DNA of 64,000 nucleotides, taken from Streptomyces spiroverticillatus (GTDB taxonomy: Bacteria > Actinomycetota > Actinomycetes > Streptomycetales > Streptomycetaceae). This document shows positions 7,664-17,086 of the stretch, one piece after another. How positions within the stretch are numbered: position 1 is the stretch's first letter; each line of letters starts with the position of its first letter. Below the pieces are notes generated by a model. That model was not told the DNA's origin. It was given only the letters and a program-made list of their open reading frames with translations, and ran no database searches. The DNA lies in NCBI GenBank assembly GCA_014650415.1, contig BMUX01000006.1, forward strand, positions 1 through 64,000. Reading direction: 5' to 3'. Made by a program: the position numbers and the translations under genes.

Positions 7664-9925
7664 ATGAACCGAGGCAGTGCTGCTCCGAACCCCGGGGAGC
7701 CGGGAAGCCGTACGGAGCGGACTGCCGCGGCGGACCGCCCCGCACGGGGACCCAGGAGCGACGCCCCACCGGGCGTCTCCGGCCACCCGGGACGGCGTAC
7801 GTCCCGGGCCGGCCGGCTGCGGCAGGGCGGCCGGCTGCTCCAGGACGCGGCCCCCGGCGGGCCCGTCCTGCGCCTCGTCGTACGGCTCGTACGACGCCCC
7901 CTGCTGCCCGCGATACGGCTGTGGCGGCGCAACATCCAGCTGCGTGTGGTCGCCACCACTCTGCTGATGTCCCTCGGCGTGGTGCTGCTGCTGGGCTTCG
8001 TCGTCATCAGCGCCGTCAGCAACGGCCTGCTCAAGTCCAAGGTCGAAGCCGCCCAGAACCAGGCCCGCGGCGGATTCGCCGTCGCCCAGGAACGCGCCAG
8101 CGCTCCAGCCGACGCCGGCAGCAGGGACGGCGCGGAAAGCGGCAACGCCGTACGCAACGTGGCCAACTGGCGCTCCGACCTGGTGGAACAGCTCGCCAGC
8201 GGCGGCCAGAAAGCCTTCAACGTGGTCGCCCTCAGCGTCGCCAACGACGAATCCGGCAGCCAGCGCGGCCCCCGCGCCTCCGGCGGCGTCGATCCCCTGG
8301 CCAGCGTGCCGCAGGAACTGCGCGACTCCCTCGACCGGCACCCCGAGACCTTCCAGGTCAACTGGCGCATCGTCTACAGCAACGACGCGCAGCCCTCCGA
8401 GCCCGGCCTCATCATCGGCAAACGCCTCAACGACATCAGCGGCAACGCGTACCAGCTGTACTACCTCTTCCCGCTCACGCAGGAGGAAGCCTCCCTCAAG
8501 GTCGTCACGAACACCCTGCTCACCGCGGGAGTGTTCGTCGTCGTCCTGCTCGGGGCCATCGCCTGGCTCGTCGTGCGCCAGGTCGTCACACCGGTACGGA
8601 TGGCCGCGGGCGTCGCCGAGCGGCTCTCCGCCGGACGCCTCCAGGAGCGTATGAAGGTCACCGGCGAGGACGACATCGCACGCCTCGGCGAGGCCTTCAA
8701 CAAGATGGCGCAGAACCTCCAGCTCAAGATCCAGCAGCTGGAGGACCTCTCGCGGATGCAGCGCAGGTTCGTCTCCGACGTCTCGCACGAACTGCGCACA
8801 CCGCTGACGACGGTGAGGATGGCCGCCGACGTCATCCACGACTCCAAGAGCGACTTCGACCCGGTGACGGCACGCTCCGCCGAGCTGCTGGTCGGGCAGA
8901 TCGACCGTTTCGAGTCACTGCTGGCAGACCTGCTGGAGATCAGCCGCTTCGACGCCGGGGCCGCCGCGCTGGAGGCCGAGCCGATAGACCTGCGGGAAGT
9001 CGTACGACGGGTGATCGACGCGGCGGAACCGCTCGCCGAACGCAAGGGCACCGTCATCCGCGTCGTCGGCGACGAACAGTCCGTCGTCGTCGAGGCCGAC
9101 GCCCGGCGCGTCGAGCGGGTGCTGCGCAACCTCGTCGTCAACGCCGTCGAGCACGGCGAGGGACGGGACGTGGTGGTACGGCTGGGCGCCGCCCAGGGCG
9201 CTGTCGCCGTGGCGGTACGGGACTACGGCGTCGGCCTCAAGCCCGGCGAGGCCACCCGCGTCTTCAGCCGCTTCTGGCGGGCCGACCCCGCACGGGCGCG
9301 CACCACCGGCGGCACCGGGCTCGGCCTGTCCATCGCCGTCGAGGACGCCCGGCTGCACGGCGGCTGGCTCCAGGCCTGGGGCGAGCCAGGCGGCGGATCC
9401 CAGTTCCGGCTGACCCTGCCCCGTACCGTCGACGAACCCCTGCGCGGATCGCCCATCCCCCTGGAGCCCGAGGACTCGCGGCGGGCACGCGCACGCGTGG
9501 CGGAGGCGGAGCGCGCGGCCGGGCGGGATGCCGCGAGTGCACGGCTCGCCTCCTTCCCCGTACAGCAGACAGGAGAGCGGCGCGCCGGGCCCCTACCCGC
9601 GCCGCGCACGGCGGCCGTACCGGCGGACCCGACGGCGCTGCCCGGCAACGGTGCACGTGTCGTCTCGCGCAGGGCGGGCGAGGAGACACAGGACGACGGC
9701 ACCACCGCTGGCACCGGCGCCGGAGACAGCGGCGACAGTGCGAGCGACGGACGCGACAGTGCGAGCAACCGGCGCGACAGTGATGCGGAAGCCGCCGTGA
9801 CAGAGGCACACGAACGCAGCGACAGTGGTACGGACGACGGCGACGGGGATGCACGCGAGGGCCACGGCAGTGACCGCCGCGCGCCCCGGAACAGGGACCG
9901 GGAGGACAGCCCGCGTGGGCGTTGA
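7664..9925 (+). CDS. mtrB: sensor histidine kinase MtrB
   Basis: A 753-residue membrane histidine kinase, cognate partner of MtrA. It has a ~90-residue basic, Pro-rich cytoplasmic N terminus, TM1 at about 93-117, an extracytoplasmic sensor domain, TM2 at about 282-305, a HAMP linker, the dimerisation helix with phospho-acceptor His375 (SDVSHELRTP), and a GHKL ATPase domain with the N box (RNLVVNAVEH), G1 (DYGVGL) and G2 (GGTGLGLSI). The last ~150 residues are a disordered tail rich in Ser, Asp and Arg. It overlaps lpqB by 11 bases. Confidence 0.95.
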   Translation: MNRGSAAPNPGEPGSRTERTAAADRPARGPRSDAPPGVSGHPGRRTSRAGRLRQGGRLLQDAAPGGPVLRLVVRLVRRPLLPAIRLWRRNIQLRVVATTLLMSLGVVLLLGFVVISAVSNGLLKSKVEAAQNQARGGFAVAQERASAPADAGSRDGAESGNAVRNVANWRSDLVEQLASGGQKAFNVVALSVANDESGSQRGPRASGGVDPLASVPQELRDSLDRHPETFQVNWRIVYSNDAQPSEPGLIIGKRLNDISGNAYQLYYLFPLTQEEASLKVVTNTLLTAGVFVVVLLGAIAWLVVRQVVTPVRMAAGVAERLSAGRLQERMKVTGEDDIARLGEAFNKMAQNLQLKIQQLEDLSRMQRRFVSDVSHELRTPLTTVRMAADVIHDSKSDFDPVTARSAELLVGQIDRFESLLADLLEISRFDAGAAALEAEPIDLREVVRRVIDAAEPLAERKGTVIRVVGDEQSVVVEADARRVERVLRNLVVNAVEHGEGRDVVVRLGAAQGAVAVAVRDYGVGLKPGEATRVFSRFWRADPARARTTGGTGLGLSIAVEDARLHGGWLQAWGEPGGGSQFRLTLPRTVDEPLRGSPIPLEPEDSRRARARVAEAERAAGRDAASARLASFPVQQTGERRAGPLPAPRTAAVPADPTALPGNGARVVSRRAGEETQDDGTTAGTGAGDSGDSASDGRDSASNRRDSDAEAAVTEAHERSDSGTDDGDGDAREGHGSDRRAPRNRDREDSPRGR

Positions 9926-11828
9926 GGGGCACAGCCGCAGCAGGAAGCGCACGTACGACAGCAGGACCGTCAGGGAACGCGGACTGAGAGCCACCGCCCT
10001 GGTGACCGGCGCGGGCCTGCTGCTGACCGCCGCCGGCTGCGGGTCCATGCCCGACCACGGCAACGTGTACGAGGTCAAGGCCTCGCCCCAGGTCGACACC
10101 CAGGTGCGCGTCTACAGCGTGCCGCCGCGCCCCGGAGACCGGCCCCGGGCCATCGTCGACGGCTTCATGGAGGCCATGACCAGTGACGACCCGGGCTTCG
10201 ACACCGCGCGCAAGTACCTCACCCGCAGCGCGTCGAAAGCGTGGAACCCCGGCAGCACCACCACCATCCTCGGCGGCGCGGTGCCCAACCCGGCAGAGAC
10301 GACTTCCGGCCAGACCGGCGGCGTCCTGGAGTTCAAGATCTCCGGCGAGCGGATCGCCGAACTGGACAAGCAGAGCGCGTACCAGCCGCAGTCCGGTGTG
10401 TACGAGCAGACGCTGCGTCTGGTCAAGGAGAAGGGGCCGGGGAAGAAGGACCCCGTGGAGTGGCGCATCGACACCCCGCCGGCGGGGCTGGTGCTCGGCG
10501 AGTCCGACTTCCAGCGCATCTTCCGGTCCGTGAACAAGTACTACTTCGCCTCGACGGCGGGCGAGTCCGGGCTGCGCCCGCTGGTCGCCGACCCCGTCTA
10601 CGTACGCAAGCGCACCGATCCGCAGACCCGGCTCGACCCCGTGGCGCAGGCCGTGAAGGCGGTCATGGACGGGCCGTCCGCCTGGCTCAGCCACTCGGTC
10701 CGCTCCAGCTTCCCCACCAGGGCCGGGCTCAAGGCGGGCACCAAGACGCTGCCGATCGGCGACCACAACTCGCTGAAGGTGCCGCTCAACCCCGAGATGG
10801 CGGACGCCGAGCGCAAGATCTGCATGGACATGGCGGCCCAGATCCTGTTCACGCTCCAGGACCTGACATCCTCCACCCGGATCGACCAGGTGGAGATGAT
10901 GCGGCCCGACGACTCGTCGCTGTGCACGCTCCAGAAGTCCAACGCCGGCGACTACGCGCCGGGCGGATTCGTCGGACCGCCCAACCACGAGTACTTCCTG
11001 AACGGCGATCGGCACCTCGTACGGATACTCAGCGCCAGCGAGAACGCGCTGTCGGAGCCGGTGCCGGGAGCGATCGGCGAGCGACGGACGGTCGTGCGCT
11101 CGGCGGGGGTCTCCCGCGGCGAGAAGACCGTGGCGGCCGTGCTGGACAGCGGGCACGAGCTGAGCGTGGCACCCATCGCGCCGCTCGCGTCGGGCGCGGC
11201 CGACGCCAAGATCGTGTACCGCAGCGAGCGCGGGGCCAAGGAGACGCTGTCCGCGCCGAGTTGGGACGGCATGGGCGACCTGTGGTTCGCCGACCGGGAC
11301 CAGCGGCGGCCGCGTGTGATGCGCCTGGTGGACGGCGGGGGCACGCCGCAGCAGGTGTCGATCGAGCGCCTCGACGAGGGGTACGTCGACTCGCTGCGGG
11401 TGTCGGCGGACGGGGTGCGGGTCGCGCTGCTCGTCGTGGGCAAGGACCAGCGCAAGACGCTCAAGATCGGGCGGGTCGAGCGCAGCAACGGCCCCGGCGG
11501 CCCCGAGGTCTCGATCGTGGGACTGCGGCCCGCGGCCCCGCAGATGGAGGACGTGACCGCGATGTCCTGGGCCGGGCAGAGCCGGCTCGTGGTGGCGGGC
11601 CGGGAGACCGGGGGAGTGCAGCAGATGCGGTACGTCCGTACGGACGGCTCCAGTTCGGCGGAGGGGCTGCTGCCCGGCGCGAACCAGGTGACGGCCGTGG
11701 CCGCATCGGACGCCGAGGGGTCGGCGGTGCTGGCGCAGACGAAGGACGACGGGATCGTGCGGCTGCCGCCTGGGGCGAACTGGAAGACGCTGGCGAAGCC
11801 CGGGTCGATGCCGGTGTATCCGGGGTAG
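9915..11828 (+). CDS. lpqB: lipoprotein LpqB, MtrAB partner
   Basis: A 637-residue lipoprotein with an N-terminal signal peptide ending in the lipobox LLTAAGC, followed by a GerMN domain and a C-terminal beta-propeller-like LpqB domain. LpqB modulates MtrB signalling in actinobacteria and is always encoded with mtrAB. The GTG start at 9915 overlaps the end of mtrB and gives a signal peptide of normal length; an upstream Met lies within mtrB and is less likely. Confidence 0.93.
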   Translation: MGVEGHSRSRKRTYDSRTVRERGLRATALVTGAGLLLTAAGCGSMPDHGNVYEVKASPQVDTQVRVYSVPPRPGDRPRAIVDGFMEAMTSDDPGFDTARKYLTRSASKAWNPGSTTTILGGAVPNPAETTSGQTGGVLEFKISGERIAELDKQSAYQPQSGVYEQTLRLVKEKGPGKKDPVEWRIDTPPAGLVLGESDFQRIFRSVNKYYFASTAGESGLRPLVADPVYVRKRTDPQTRLDPVAQAVKAVMDGPSAWLSHSVRSSFPTRAGLKAGTKTLPIGDHNSLKVPLNPEMADAERKICMDMAAQILFTLQDLTSSTRIDQVEMMRPDDSSLCTLQKSNAGDYAPGGFVGPPNHEYFLNGDRHLVRILSASENALSEPVPGAIGERRTVVRSAGVSRGEKTVAAVLDSGHELSVAPIAPLASGAADAKIVYRSERGAKETLSAPSWDGMGDLWFADRDQRRPRVMRLVDGGGTPQQVSIERLDEGYVDSLRVSADGVRVALLVVGKDQRKTLKIGRVERSNGPGGPEVSIVGLRPAAPQMEDVTAMSWAGQSRLVVAGRETGGVQQMRYVRTDGSSSAEGLLPGANQVTAVAASDAEGSAVLAQTKDDGIVRLPPGANWKTLAKPGSMPVYPG

Positions 11829-12006
11829 TGGCGGGGCTCCGTGGGGTTTTCCCCGGGGTTCTGACGGGCTTTCGGGCGGGCCGTCGGGTCGGTTCGAAGG
11901 TGCGGGTGGCGGGCTCGACTCCTGGTTTTCCACAGGGTGTTGGGCCCGCCTTCGTGCGTTGTCCACAGGGGTGGCGGGAGGGTGGGGGCCCCGGCACAGT
12001 GAGGAC

Positions 12007-12948
12007 ATGAAGCAACTGCAGGGAGTTTGGCGGGAATTCACCGCTCTGATCCTGCCGGTGCCCTGCGCGGGATGCGGCAGGCCCCGGGAGCCGTCCGGGG
12101 TCTGTGCGGAGTGCGCCGGGGTGCTGTGCGGGGGTGAGCCGGGGCGCGTACGGCCCTGGCCAAAACCGCCGGGACTGCCGGTGGTGCACGCGGCGGCGCG
12201 GTACGAGGACGCCCCGAGGGCGGTGCTCCTCGCCCACAAGGAGCGCGGCACGCTCGGGGTGGCGGGGGTGCTGGGGAGGGCGTTGGCGGGGGCGGTGGGG
12301 AGTGTGGTGGGGGAGGTGGGTGGAGGGGGTGGGGAGGGAGGGGAGGGGGAGCCCCCGGAGGCGTATCCCCCGGGCAGTTGGGTAAGTGCACCCCCAGTGG
12401 ACGCGATGCAGGAACTGGTGCTGGTACCCGTGCCGTCCGCCCGGCGTTCGGTCGCCGTGCGGGGGCAGGACCCGGTGCGGCGGATCGCTTTCGCGGCAGC
12501 CGGTGAGCTGCGCCGGAGCGGGAGGGCGGCCCGGGTGGTGCCGGTGCTGCGGCAGCGTCGCCGCGTCAGGGACCAGGCGGGCCTGAGCGCCCGTGAGCGG
12601 GCGGCGAACCTGGCCGGGGCCCTGGAGGTGGTCCCCGGCGCCGAAAGGCTGCTGGCGGGCTCCTGGCCTGGTTCCGGTGCGGGCTCCTGGGCTGGTTCCC
12701 GGGCGGTCTCCCGGGTGGTCCTGGTGGACGACCTGATGACCACCGGTGCCTCGCTGGCCGAGGCGGCCCGTGCGTTGCGGGCCCGGCCGGGAGCGTACGC
12801 CAGGCGCAGAGGGAGATCCGAAAGCTCCGAGGAGTCGGAGGAGTACTTCCGTACGCCTGCGGGAAGGCCCGGCAATAGCGGATTCCCGTCGGTCGCGGCA
12901 GCGGTTGTCGCGGCCCCGCCGAAATCTTTCGAAATAAACTGGAACTGA
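12007..12948 (+). CDS. ComF-family phosphoribosyltransferase-like protein
   Basis: A 313-residue ComF/double-zinc-ribbon protein. The N terminus carries the zinc-binding cysteines C20, C23, C33 and C36 (CAGC and CAEC); near residue 240 the PRPP-binding motif VVLVDDLMTTGASL marks a type I phosphoribosyltransferase fold. The family is linked to DNA uptake and recombination in other bacteria, but its substrate is not established. Two low-complexity insertions are unusual: a Gly/Glu run near residues 100-120 and a Gly-Ser-Trp repeat just before the PRPP motif. The ATG at 12007, preceded by GTGAGGAC, was preferred to a TTG at 11959. Confidence 0.85.
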   Translation: MKQLQGVWREFTALILPVPCAGCGRPREPSGVCAECAGVLCGGEPGRVRPWPKPPGLPVVHAAARYEDAPRAVLLAHKERGTLGVAGVLGRALAGAVGSVVGEVGGGGGEGGEGEPPEAYPPGSWVSAPPVDAMQELVLVPVPSARRSVAVRGQDPVRRIAFAAAGELRRSGRAARVVPVLRQRRRVRDQAGLSARERAANLAGALEVVPGAERLLAGSWPGSGAGSWAGSRAVSRVVLVDDLMTTGASLAEAARALRARPGAYARRRGRSESSEESEEYFRTPAGRPGNSGFPSVAAAVVAAPPKSFEINWN

Positions 12949-13259
12949 GCGGGAACTTGCATCGTTGCAGGTAGTGAGAGGGAAAAACCACCTGAACGGA
13001 GGTACGCGCCGGTAGCGGGTGCCGATACCCGGCCGGGCGGGCTATGTTCAGAAGTGAGGAATAGCGGTCGCTGTGCCTCACTTATTGCACTGCCGTGCTG
13101 GTTTTCCCTCGCGCCCCGAAAGTCGGGGGTGTGGATCTTCCCCACGGGGGAGGAGGAGAGGAAGTCGCCTAGTCCGAGACTTCGGGACTGAAACCGGAGT
13201 CTGGTGCAAAAAGGGAGACGCTCCGCAGCGAGCGGAGCAATCCGGGAACGGAGTTCTGC
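12949..13259 (+). promoter_or_regulatory. 311-base hpf leader with hairpins
   Basis: This intergenic stretch holds no gene. It contains an AAGTGAGG/CCTCACTT inverted repeat (13052-13059 and 13076-13083, loop 16), which could end comF transcription or be a protein-binding site, and a compact 7-base hairpin (13220-13238, GCTCCGC/GCGGAGC) just upstream of the GGAG ribosome-binding site (13250-13253) of hpf. No promoter could be assigned with confidence. Confidence 0.45.
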
Positions 13260-13955
13260 GTGGACATCGTCGTCAAGGGCCGCAAGACAGAGGTACCCGA
13301 GCGGTTCCGCAAGCACGTGGCGGAGAAGCTCAAGCTGGAGAGGATCCAGAAGCTCGACGGCAAGGTGATCAGCCTCGACGTGGAGGTGTCCAAGGAGCCC
13401 AACCCCAGGCAGGCGGACCGGTCCGACCGCGTGGAGATCACGGTCCACGGACGCGGTCCCGTGATCCGCGCCGAGGCGTCGGCGGGCGACCCGTACGCGG
13501 CGCTCGACCTGGCGACCGGAAAGCTGGAGGCGCGGCTGCGCAAGCAGCACGACAAGCGGCACACCCGCCGCGGCACGGGCAGGCTCTCCGCGGCCGAGGT
13601 CGGCGCGAGGGTTCCCGACGCGGCCGTCATGGACAGCGACGGTCAACTGGTCGTGGACCACGCCGAGTCGGACGGCAGCGTCCCCACCAAGAAGATCGGT
13701 TCGCTCGAGGTGCAGGGCGACGGACCGCTGATCGTCCGCGAGAAGACCCACGTCGCCGCGCCCATGTCCCTCGACCAGGCGCTCTACGAGATGGAGTTGG
13801 TCGGCCACGACTTCTATCTCTTCGTCGACGCGGAGACCAAGGAGCCCAGCGTCGTCTACCGGCGGCACGCCTACGACTACGGCGTCATCCACCTCGACAC
13901 CGACCCGCTGGCGGAGTCCGAGGCCGGTGGCGCGGGCGGCGCACTCGGCGGATGA
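13260..13955 (+). CDS. hpf: long-form ribosome hibernation promoting factor
   Basis: A 231-residue long HPF. Residues 1 to about 105 form the S30EA/YfiA domain (beginning MDIVVKGRKTEVPERF) that binds the 30S subunit in the tRNA/mRNA channel; a charged linker leads to the C-terminal dimerisation domain (about 165-225, with SLDQALYEMELVGHDFYLF and VYRRHAYDYGVI), which joins two ribosomes into a 100S dimer. The GTG start is preceded by CGGAG at a suitable distance. HPF protects ribosomes in stationary phase and dormancy. Confidence 0.95.
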   Translation: MDIVVKGRKTEVPERFRKHVAEKLKLERIQKLDGKVISLDVEVSKEPNPRQADRSDRVEITVHGRGPVIRAEASAGDPYAALDLATGKLEARLRKQHDKRHTRRGTGRLSAAEVGARVPDAAVMDSDGQLVVDHAESDGSVPTKKIGSLEVQGDGPLIVREKTHVAAPMSLDQALYEMELVGHDFYLFVDAETKEPSVVYRRHAYDYGVIHLDTDPLAESEAGGAGGALGG

Positions 13956-14178
13956 GTGACCCCAGGCGGCGCACAGGCCGCCGGACCACCTGAAGGTGGT
14001 GTCCCCGGAGGGCGTCCGCACCTCCGGGGACACCGGTGTGTGCACCCTGAAGCGAGTCCTGAAGCGAGCGCTCCGTCGCCGGGGCATGGAATCATGTCAC
14101 CGCAAGTCAAGAAGTGCTCTGCGGACCGTGGTTGGCGCAGCACACGAACTTCGGGCCATGGCCTCAGGGGGAGGAACG

Positions 14179-14940
14179 ATGGCGGACAGCTTCGGTCCGG
14201 TGCACGGCGGCGACTACGCCCGGAATCTTGACCGCGGCCCGAGCCGCGCGGGCGACCGGGACGAGGGCGAGTTCCGCAAGGAGCCGATCAGGGTCCTGGT
14301 GGTGGACGACCACGCGCTGTTCCGGCGCGGGCTGGAGATCGTCCTCGCGCAGGAGGAGGACATCCAGGTCGTCGGTGAGGCCGGGGACGGTGCGGAGGCC
14401 GTCGACAAGGCGGCCGACCTGTTGCCGGACATCGTGCTGATGGATGTACGGATGCCCCGGCGCGGCGGGATCGAGGCCTGCACCTCGATCAAGGAGGTGG
14501 CCCCCAGCGCGAAGATCATCATGTTGACGATCAGCGACGAGGAGGCCGACCTCTACGACGCGATCAAGGCCGGCGCCACGGGATACCTGCTGAAGGAGAT
14601 CTCCACCGACGAGGTGTCCACGGCGATCCGCGCGGTGGCCGACGGGCAGTCGCAGATCAGCCCGTCGATGGCGTCGAAACTGCTCACCGAGTTCAAGTCG
14701 ATGATCCAGCGGTCCGACGAGCGCCGGCTGGTGCCCGCGCCCCGGCTCACCGACCGCGAGCTGGAAGTGCTCAAGCTGGTGGCGACCGGGATGAACAACC
14801 GCGACATCGCCAAGGAACTGTTCATCTCGGAGAACACCGTCAAGAACCACGTGCGGAACATCCTGGAGAAGCTCCAGCTGCACTCCCGCATGGAGGCCGT
14901 CGTGTACGCGATGCGGGAGAAGATCCTGGAGATCCGCTAA
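14179..14940 (+). CDS. orphan NarL/LuxR-type response regulator
   Basis: A 253-residue response regulator. A ~35-residue charged N-terminal extension precedes the receiver domain (VLVVDDHALFRRGL; phospho-acceptor Asp89 in VLMDVRMP; Lys in GYLLKEIS), and a LuxR-type helix-turn-helix is at the C terminus (LTDRELEVLKLVATGMNNRDIAKELF, shown here only as the family motif LTxRExEVL...NxxIA). ATG 14179 is preceded by GGGGGAGG and beats two in-frame upstream starts. No histidine kinase lies next to it, so its partner must be elsewhere. Confidence 0.92.
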   Translation: MADSFGPVHGGDYARNLDRGPSRAGDRDEGEFRKEPIRVLVVDDHALFRRGLEIVLAQEEDIQVVGEAGDGAEAVDKAADLLPDIVLMDVRMPRRGGIEACTSIKEVAPSAKIIMLTISDEEADLYDAIKAGATGYLLKEISTDEVSTAIRAVADGQSQISPSMASKLLTEFKSMIQRSDERRLVPAPRLTDRELEVLKLVATGMNNRDIAKELFISENTVKNHVRNILEKLQLHSRMEAVVYAMREKILEIR

Positions 14941-14973
14941 CCGGAAGCCCCCTTTCGGAAGCTTTCCCGGCCC

Positions 14974-16143
14974 CTACGCGTCCAGCGCCGCACGCAGCGG
15001 CGCATGCAGCTCCGCAGGCGTCGTACGGTCCAGGCGGACCTCCGTGCAGCCCACCCAGGACGCCGCCTCCCACAGCGCCTTCGCCAGGTCCGGCACCGCC
15101 TTCGCGGACTCCAGCGAGACCTGCCGGGCCACCAGCACGGTGCCCTCGCGGGCCGGGTCGACCCGGCCCAGCAGCCGGCCGCCCGCCAGCAGCGGCATCG
15201 CGAAGTACCCGTGGATCCGCTTGGGCTTGGGGACGTACGCCTCCAGGCGGTGCGTGAAGCCGAAGACCCGCTCCGTGCGCGGCCGGTCCCAGATCAGCGA
15301 GTCGAACGGCGACAGCAGTGTCGTGCGGTGCCGTCCGCGCGGGGCGGTGGCCAGGGCCTGAGGGTCCGCCCAGGCGGGCCTCCCCCAGCCCTCGACCTCG
15401 ACCGGCACCAGGCCCGAGTCCGCGATCACCTCGTCCACCTGGGTGTTCTTCAGCCGGTGGTAGTCGGAGATGTCCTCCCGGGTGCCGACTCCCAGCGAGC
15501 GTCCGGCGAGGGCGACCAGGCGTCGTACGCACTCCGTGTCGGAGAGGTCGTCGTGCTGGAAGGTGTCGGGGATCGCGCGCTCGGCGAGGTCGTACACCCG
15601 CTTCCAGCCGCGCCGCCGGGTGCACACCACGTCGCCGTACATCAGGGCGCGTTCGACCGCGACCTTGGCCTCCGACCAGTCCCACCACTCGCCGCCGTTC
15701 TTCGCGCCGCCCAACTCGGTTGCCGTGAGCGGGCCTTCGGCGCGCAGCTGCTTGATCACGCGGTCGTACGCGCCGTCGCTCAGCTCGTGGTGCCACTGGG
15801 GGCGGGCGCGGTAGGCGCGGCGGCGGAAGGCGAAGTGCGGCCACTCCTCGACGGGGAGGATGCAGGCCGCGTGCGACCAGTACTCGAAGGCGTGGGTCTC
15901 CTCGGACCAGTACGCGTCCTCGATGCGGCGGCGCTCCACCGCTCCCAGGCGGGCGTACGGAATCAGCTCGTGCGACCGGGCCAGTACGGAGATCGTGTCG
16001 AGCTGCACCGCGCCCAGGTGCCGCAGGACGCCGCGCACGCCCGCGCGGCGGTCGAGAGCACCCAGAAATCCCTGTGCGCGCAAGGCGATCCGGCGTGCTT
16101 CGTCGGCGGAGAGGGCGACCGTTGCGGGCGGCTGGAAGGTCAT
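14974..16143 (-). CDS. AlkX/YcaQ-type crosslink DNA glycosylase
   Basis: A 389-residue winged-helix protein of the HTH_42 (formerly DUF1006) superfamily, whose characterised members AlkZ and YcaQ (AlkX) are DNA glycosylases that unhook interstrand crosslinks or remove bulky alkyl bases. The catalytic loop is Q47-L48-D49 (GAVQLDTISVL), the QxD form typical of the AlkX branch rather than the QxQ form of the self-resistance enzyme AlkZ. The gene lies nine bases downstream of the GNAT gene on the same strand and converges on the response regulator. Confidence 0.82.
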   Translation of the reverse strand: MTFQPPATVALSADEARRIALRAQGFLGALDRRAGVRGVLRHLGAVQLDTISVLARSHELIPYARLGAVERRRIEDAYWSEETHAFEYWSHAACILPVEEWPHFAFRRRAYRARPQWHHELSDGAYDRVIKQLRAEGPLTATELGGAKNGGEWWDWSEAKVAVERALMYGDVVCTRRRGWKRVYDLAERAIPDTFQHDDLSDTECVRRLVALAGRSLGVGTREDISDYHRLKNTQVDEVIADSGLVPVEVEGWGRPAWADPQALATAPRGRHRTTLLSPFDSLIWDRPRTERVFGFTHRLEAYVPKPKRIHGYFAMPLLAGGRLLGRVDPAREGTVLVARQVSLESAKAVPDLAKALWEAASWVGCTEVRLDRTTPAELHAPLRAALDA

Positions 16144-16152
16144 GTGAGCAGC

Positions 16153-16830
16153 CTAGACGGCGGCACTGACATCGGACGCGGGGCGATCTCCGGCATCCGG
16201 CGCGGGCTGACGATCCCCGGCGTCCACCCGATCCCCGGCATCCACCCGGTCCCCGCCCTCCCGCGCCGGCAGATACGGGTGCAGTCCCGGCAGCCCCAGG
16301 TCCGAGGGGAGCAGCGAGCCCGTCCAGGCGTCCCGGGCGGTGCCCTTGTGGACGGTGCCGGCCCGCTGGGTGCCCTCCATGGTGAAGCCGAGCTTGCGGG
16401 CGACGGTGCGCGAGGGCTCGTTGCCGACCTCCGCCCGCCAGATCACCCGGTCGACCGCGAGGGTGGTCAGCGCCCAGCGGATCACCTCGGTCGCCGCCTC
16501 GGTGACGTAACCGTGTCCCCTGTGCTCCTTCGCCGTCCAGTAGCCGAGTTCCCAGGTGCCGGGCGCCAGGTGGAAGCCGATGCCGACCGCGCCGAGCAGT
16601 TCGCCGCCGCCGCGCGGGCGCACCGCGAAGTGGAAGCCGGTGCCGGTGCGCAGGCCCTCGCCGGAGATCTGCTCGACGAAGAACACCGCGTCCGTGTGTG
16701 CGTACGGCGAAGGAACGGTGGTCCAGCGCTGGATGTCGGGGTCCTGTGCGGCGCGGAACACCTCATCGGTGTCGGCGGCGGCGAAGGGGCGCAGTTCGAG
16801 GCGCTCTGTGCTCAGCACGAAGGGTTCCAT
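16153..16830 (-). CDS. GNAT-family N-acetyltransferase
   Basis: A 225-residue acetyltransferase of the RimJ/RimL-like GNAT group. It begins with the typical TERLELRPF strand, has the acetyl-CoA loop motif WTAKEHRGHGYVTEA and the VGNEPSRTVARKLGF helix; the substrate is unknown. The C-terminal ~45 residues contain a short degenerate repeat (GDRVDAGDRVDAGDR). The ATG at 16830 puts the domain at the N terminus; a GTG at 16914 would add 28 residues without similarity to the family. Confidence 0.82.
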   Translation of the reverse strand: MEPFVLSTERLELRPFAAADTDEVFRAAQDPDIQRWTTVPSPYAHTDAVFFVEQISGEGLRTGTGFHFAVRPRGGGELLGAVGIGFHLAPGTWELGYWTAKEHRGHGYVTEAATEVIRWALTTLAVDRVIWRAEVGNEPSRTVARKLGFTMEGTQRAGTVHKGTARDAWTGSLLPSDLGLPGLHPYLPAREGGDRVDAGDRVDAGDRQPAPDAGDRPASDVSAAV

Positions 16831-16974
16831 GAACGGATTCTGGTGCCGGCCCGTGCCGAGGGCGAACAGTTTTCGAGTGCTGCCCGGCACCTTCGGGCGG
16901 CGCGGGACGTTCACCGTGTTGACAGTGGTGCGGCTTCACAGCTGCGGACCTCCCGGGGCGGCTGGGTCCTCGCT

Positions 16975-16980
16975 TACGAT
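16975..16980 (+). promoter_or_regulatory. candidate -10 box for secA
   Basis: TACGAT fits the Streptomyces -10 pattern TAnnnT, with transcription expected about 100 bases before the secA start. A TTGACA at 16919-16924 is too far upstream (50 bases) to pair with it, and no other -35 is evident. Confidence 0.3.
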
Positions 16981-17086
16981 GGCCGTTGCGGTGGGGCCCG
17001 CCTGCCGTGCCCGCGCCAAAGTCAGTACCGACCAGAAGTCACACCGACCCAGTGCACAGGCCCGACCGGCAAGGAGACCAGCCTCA

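Noticed and set aside
9264..14087. A 1,607-codon minus-strand frame spanning mtrB to the response regulator.
   Set aside because: It crosses several well-supported plus-strand genes and has no domain; high-GC artefact.
16919..16924. TTGACA as -35 of secA.
   Set aside because: It lies 50 bases from the only good -10 (TACGAT), and no TAnnnT stands 17-18 bases after it.
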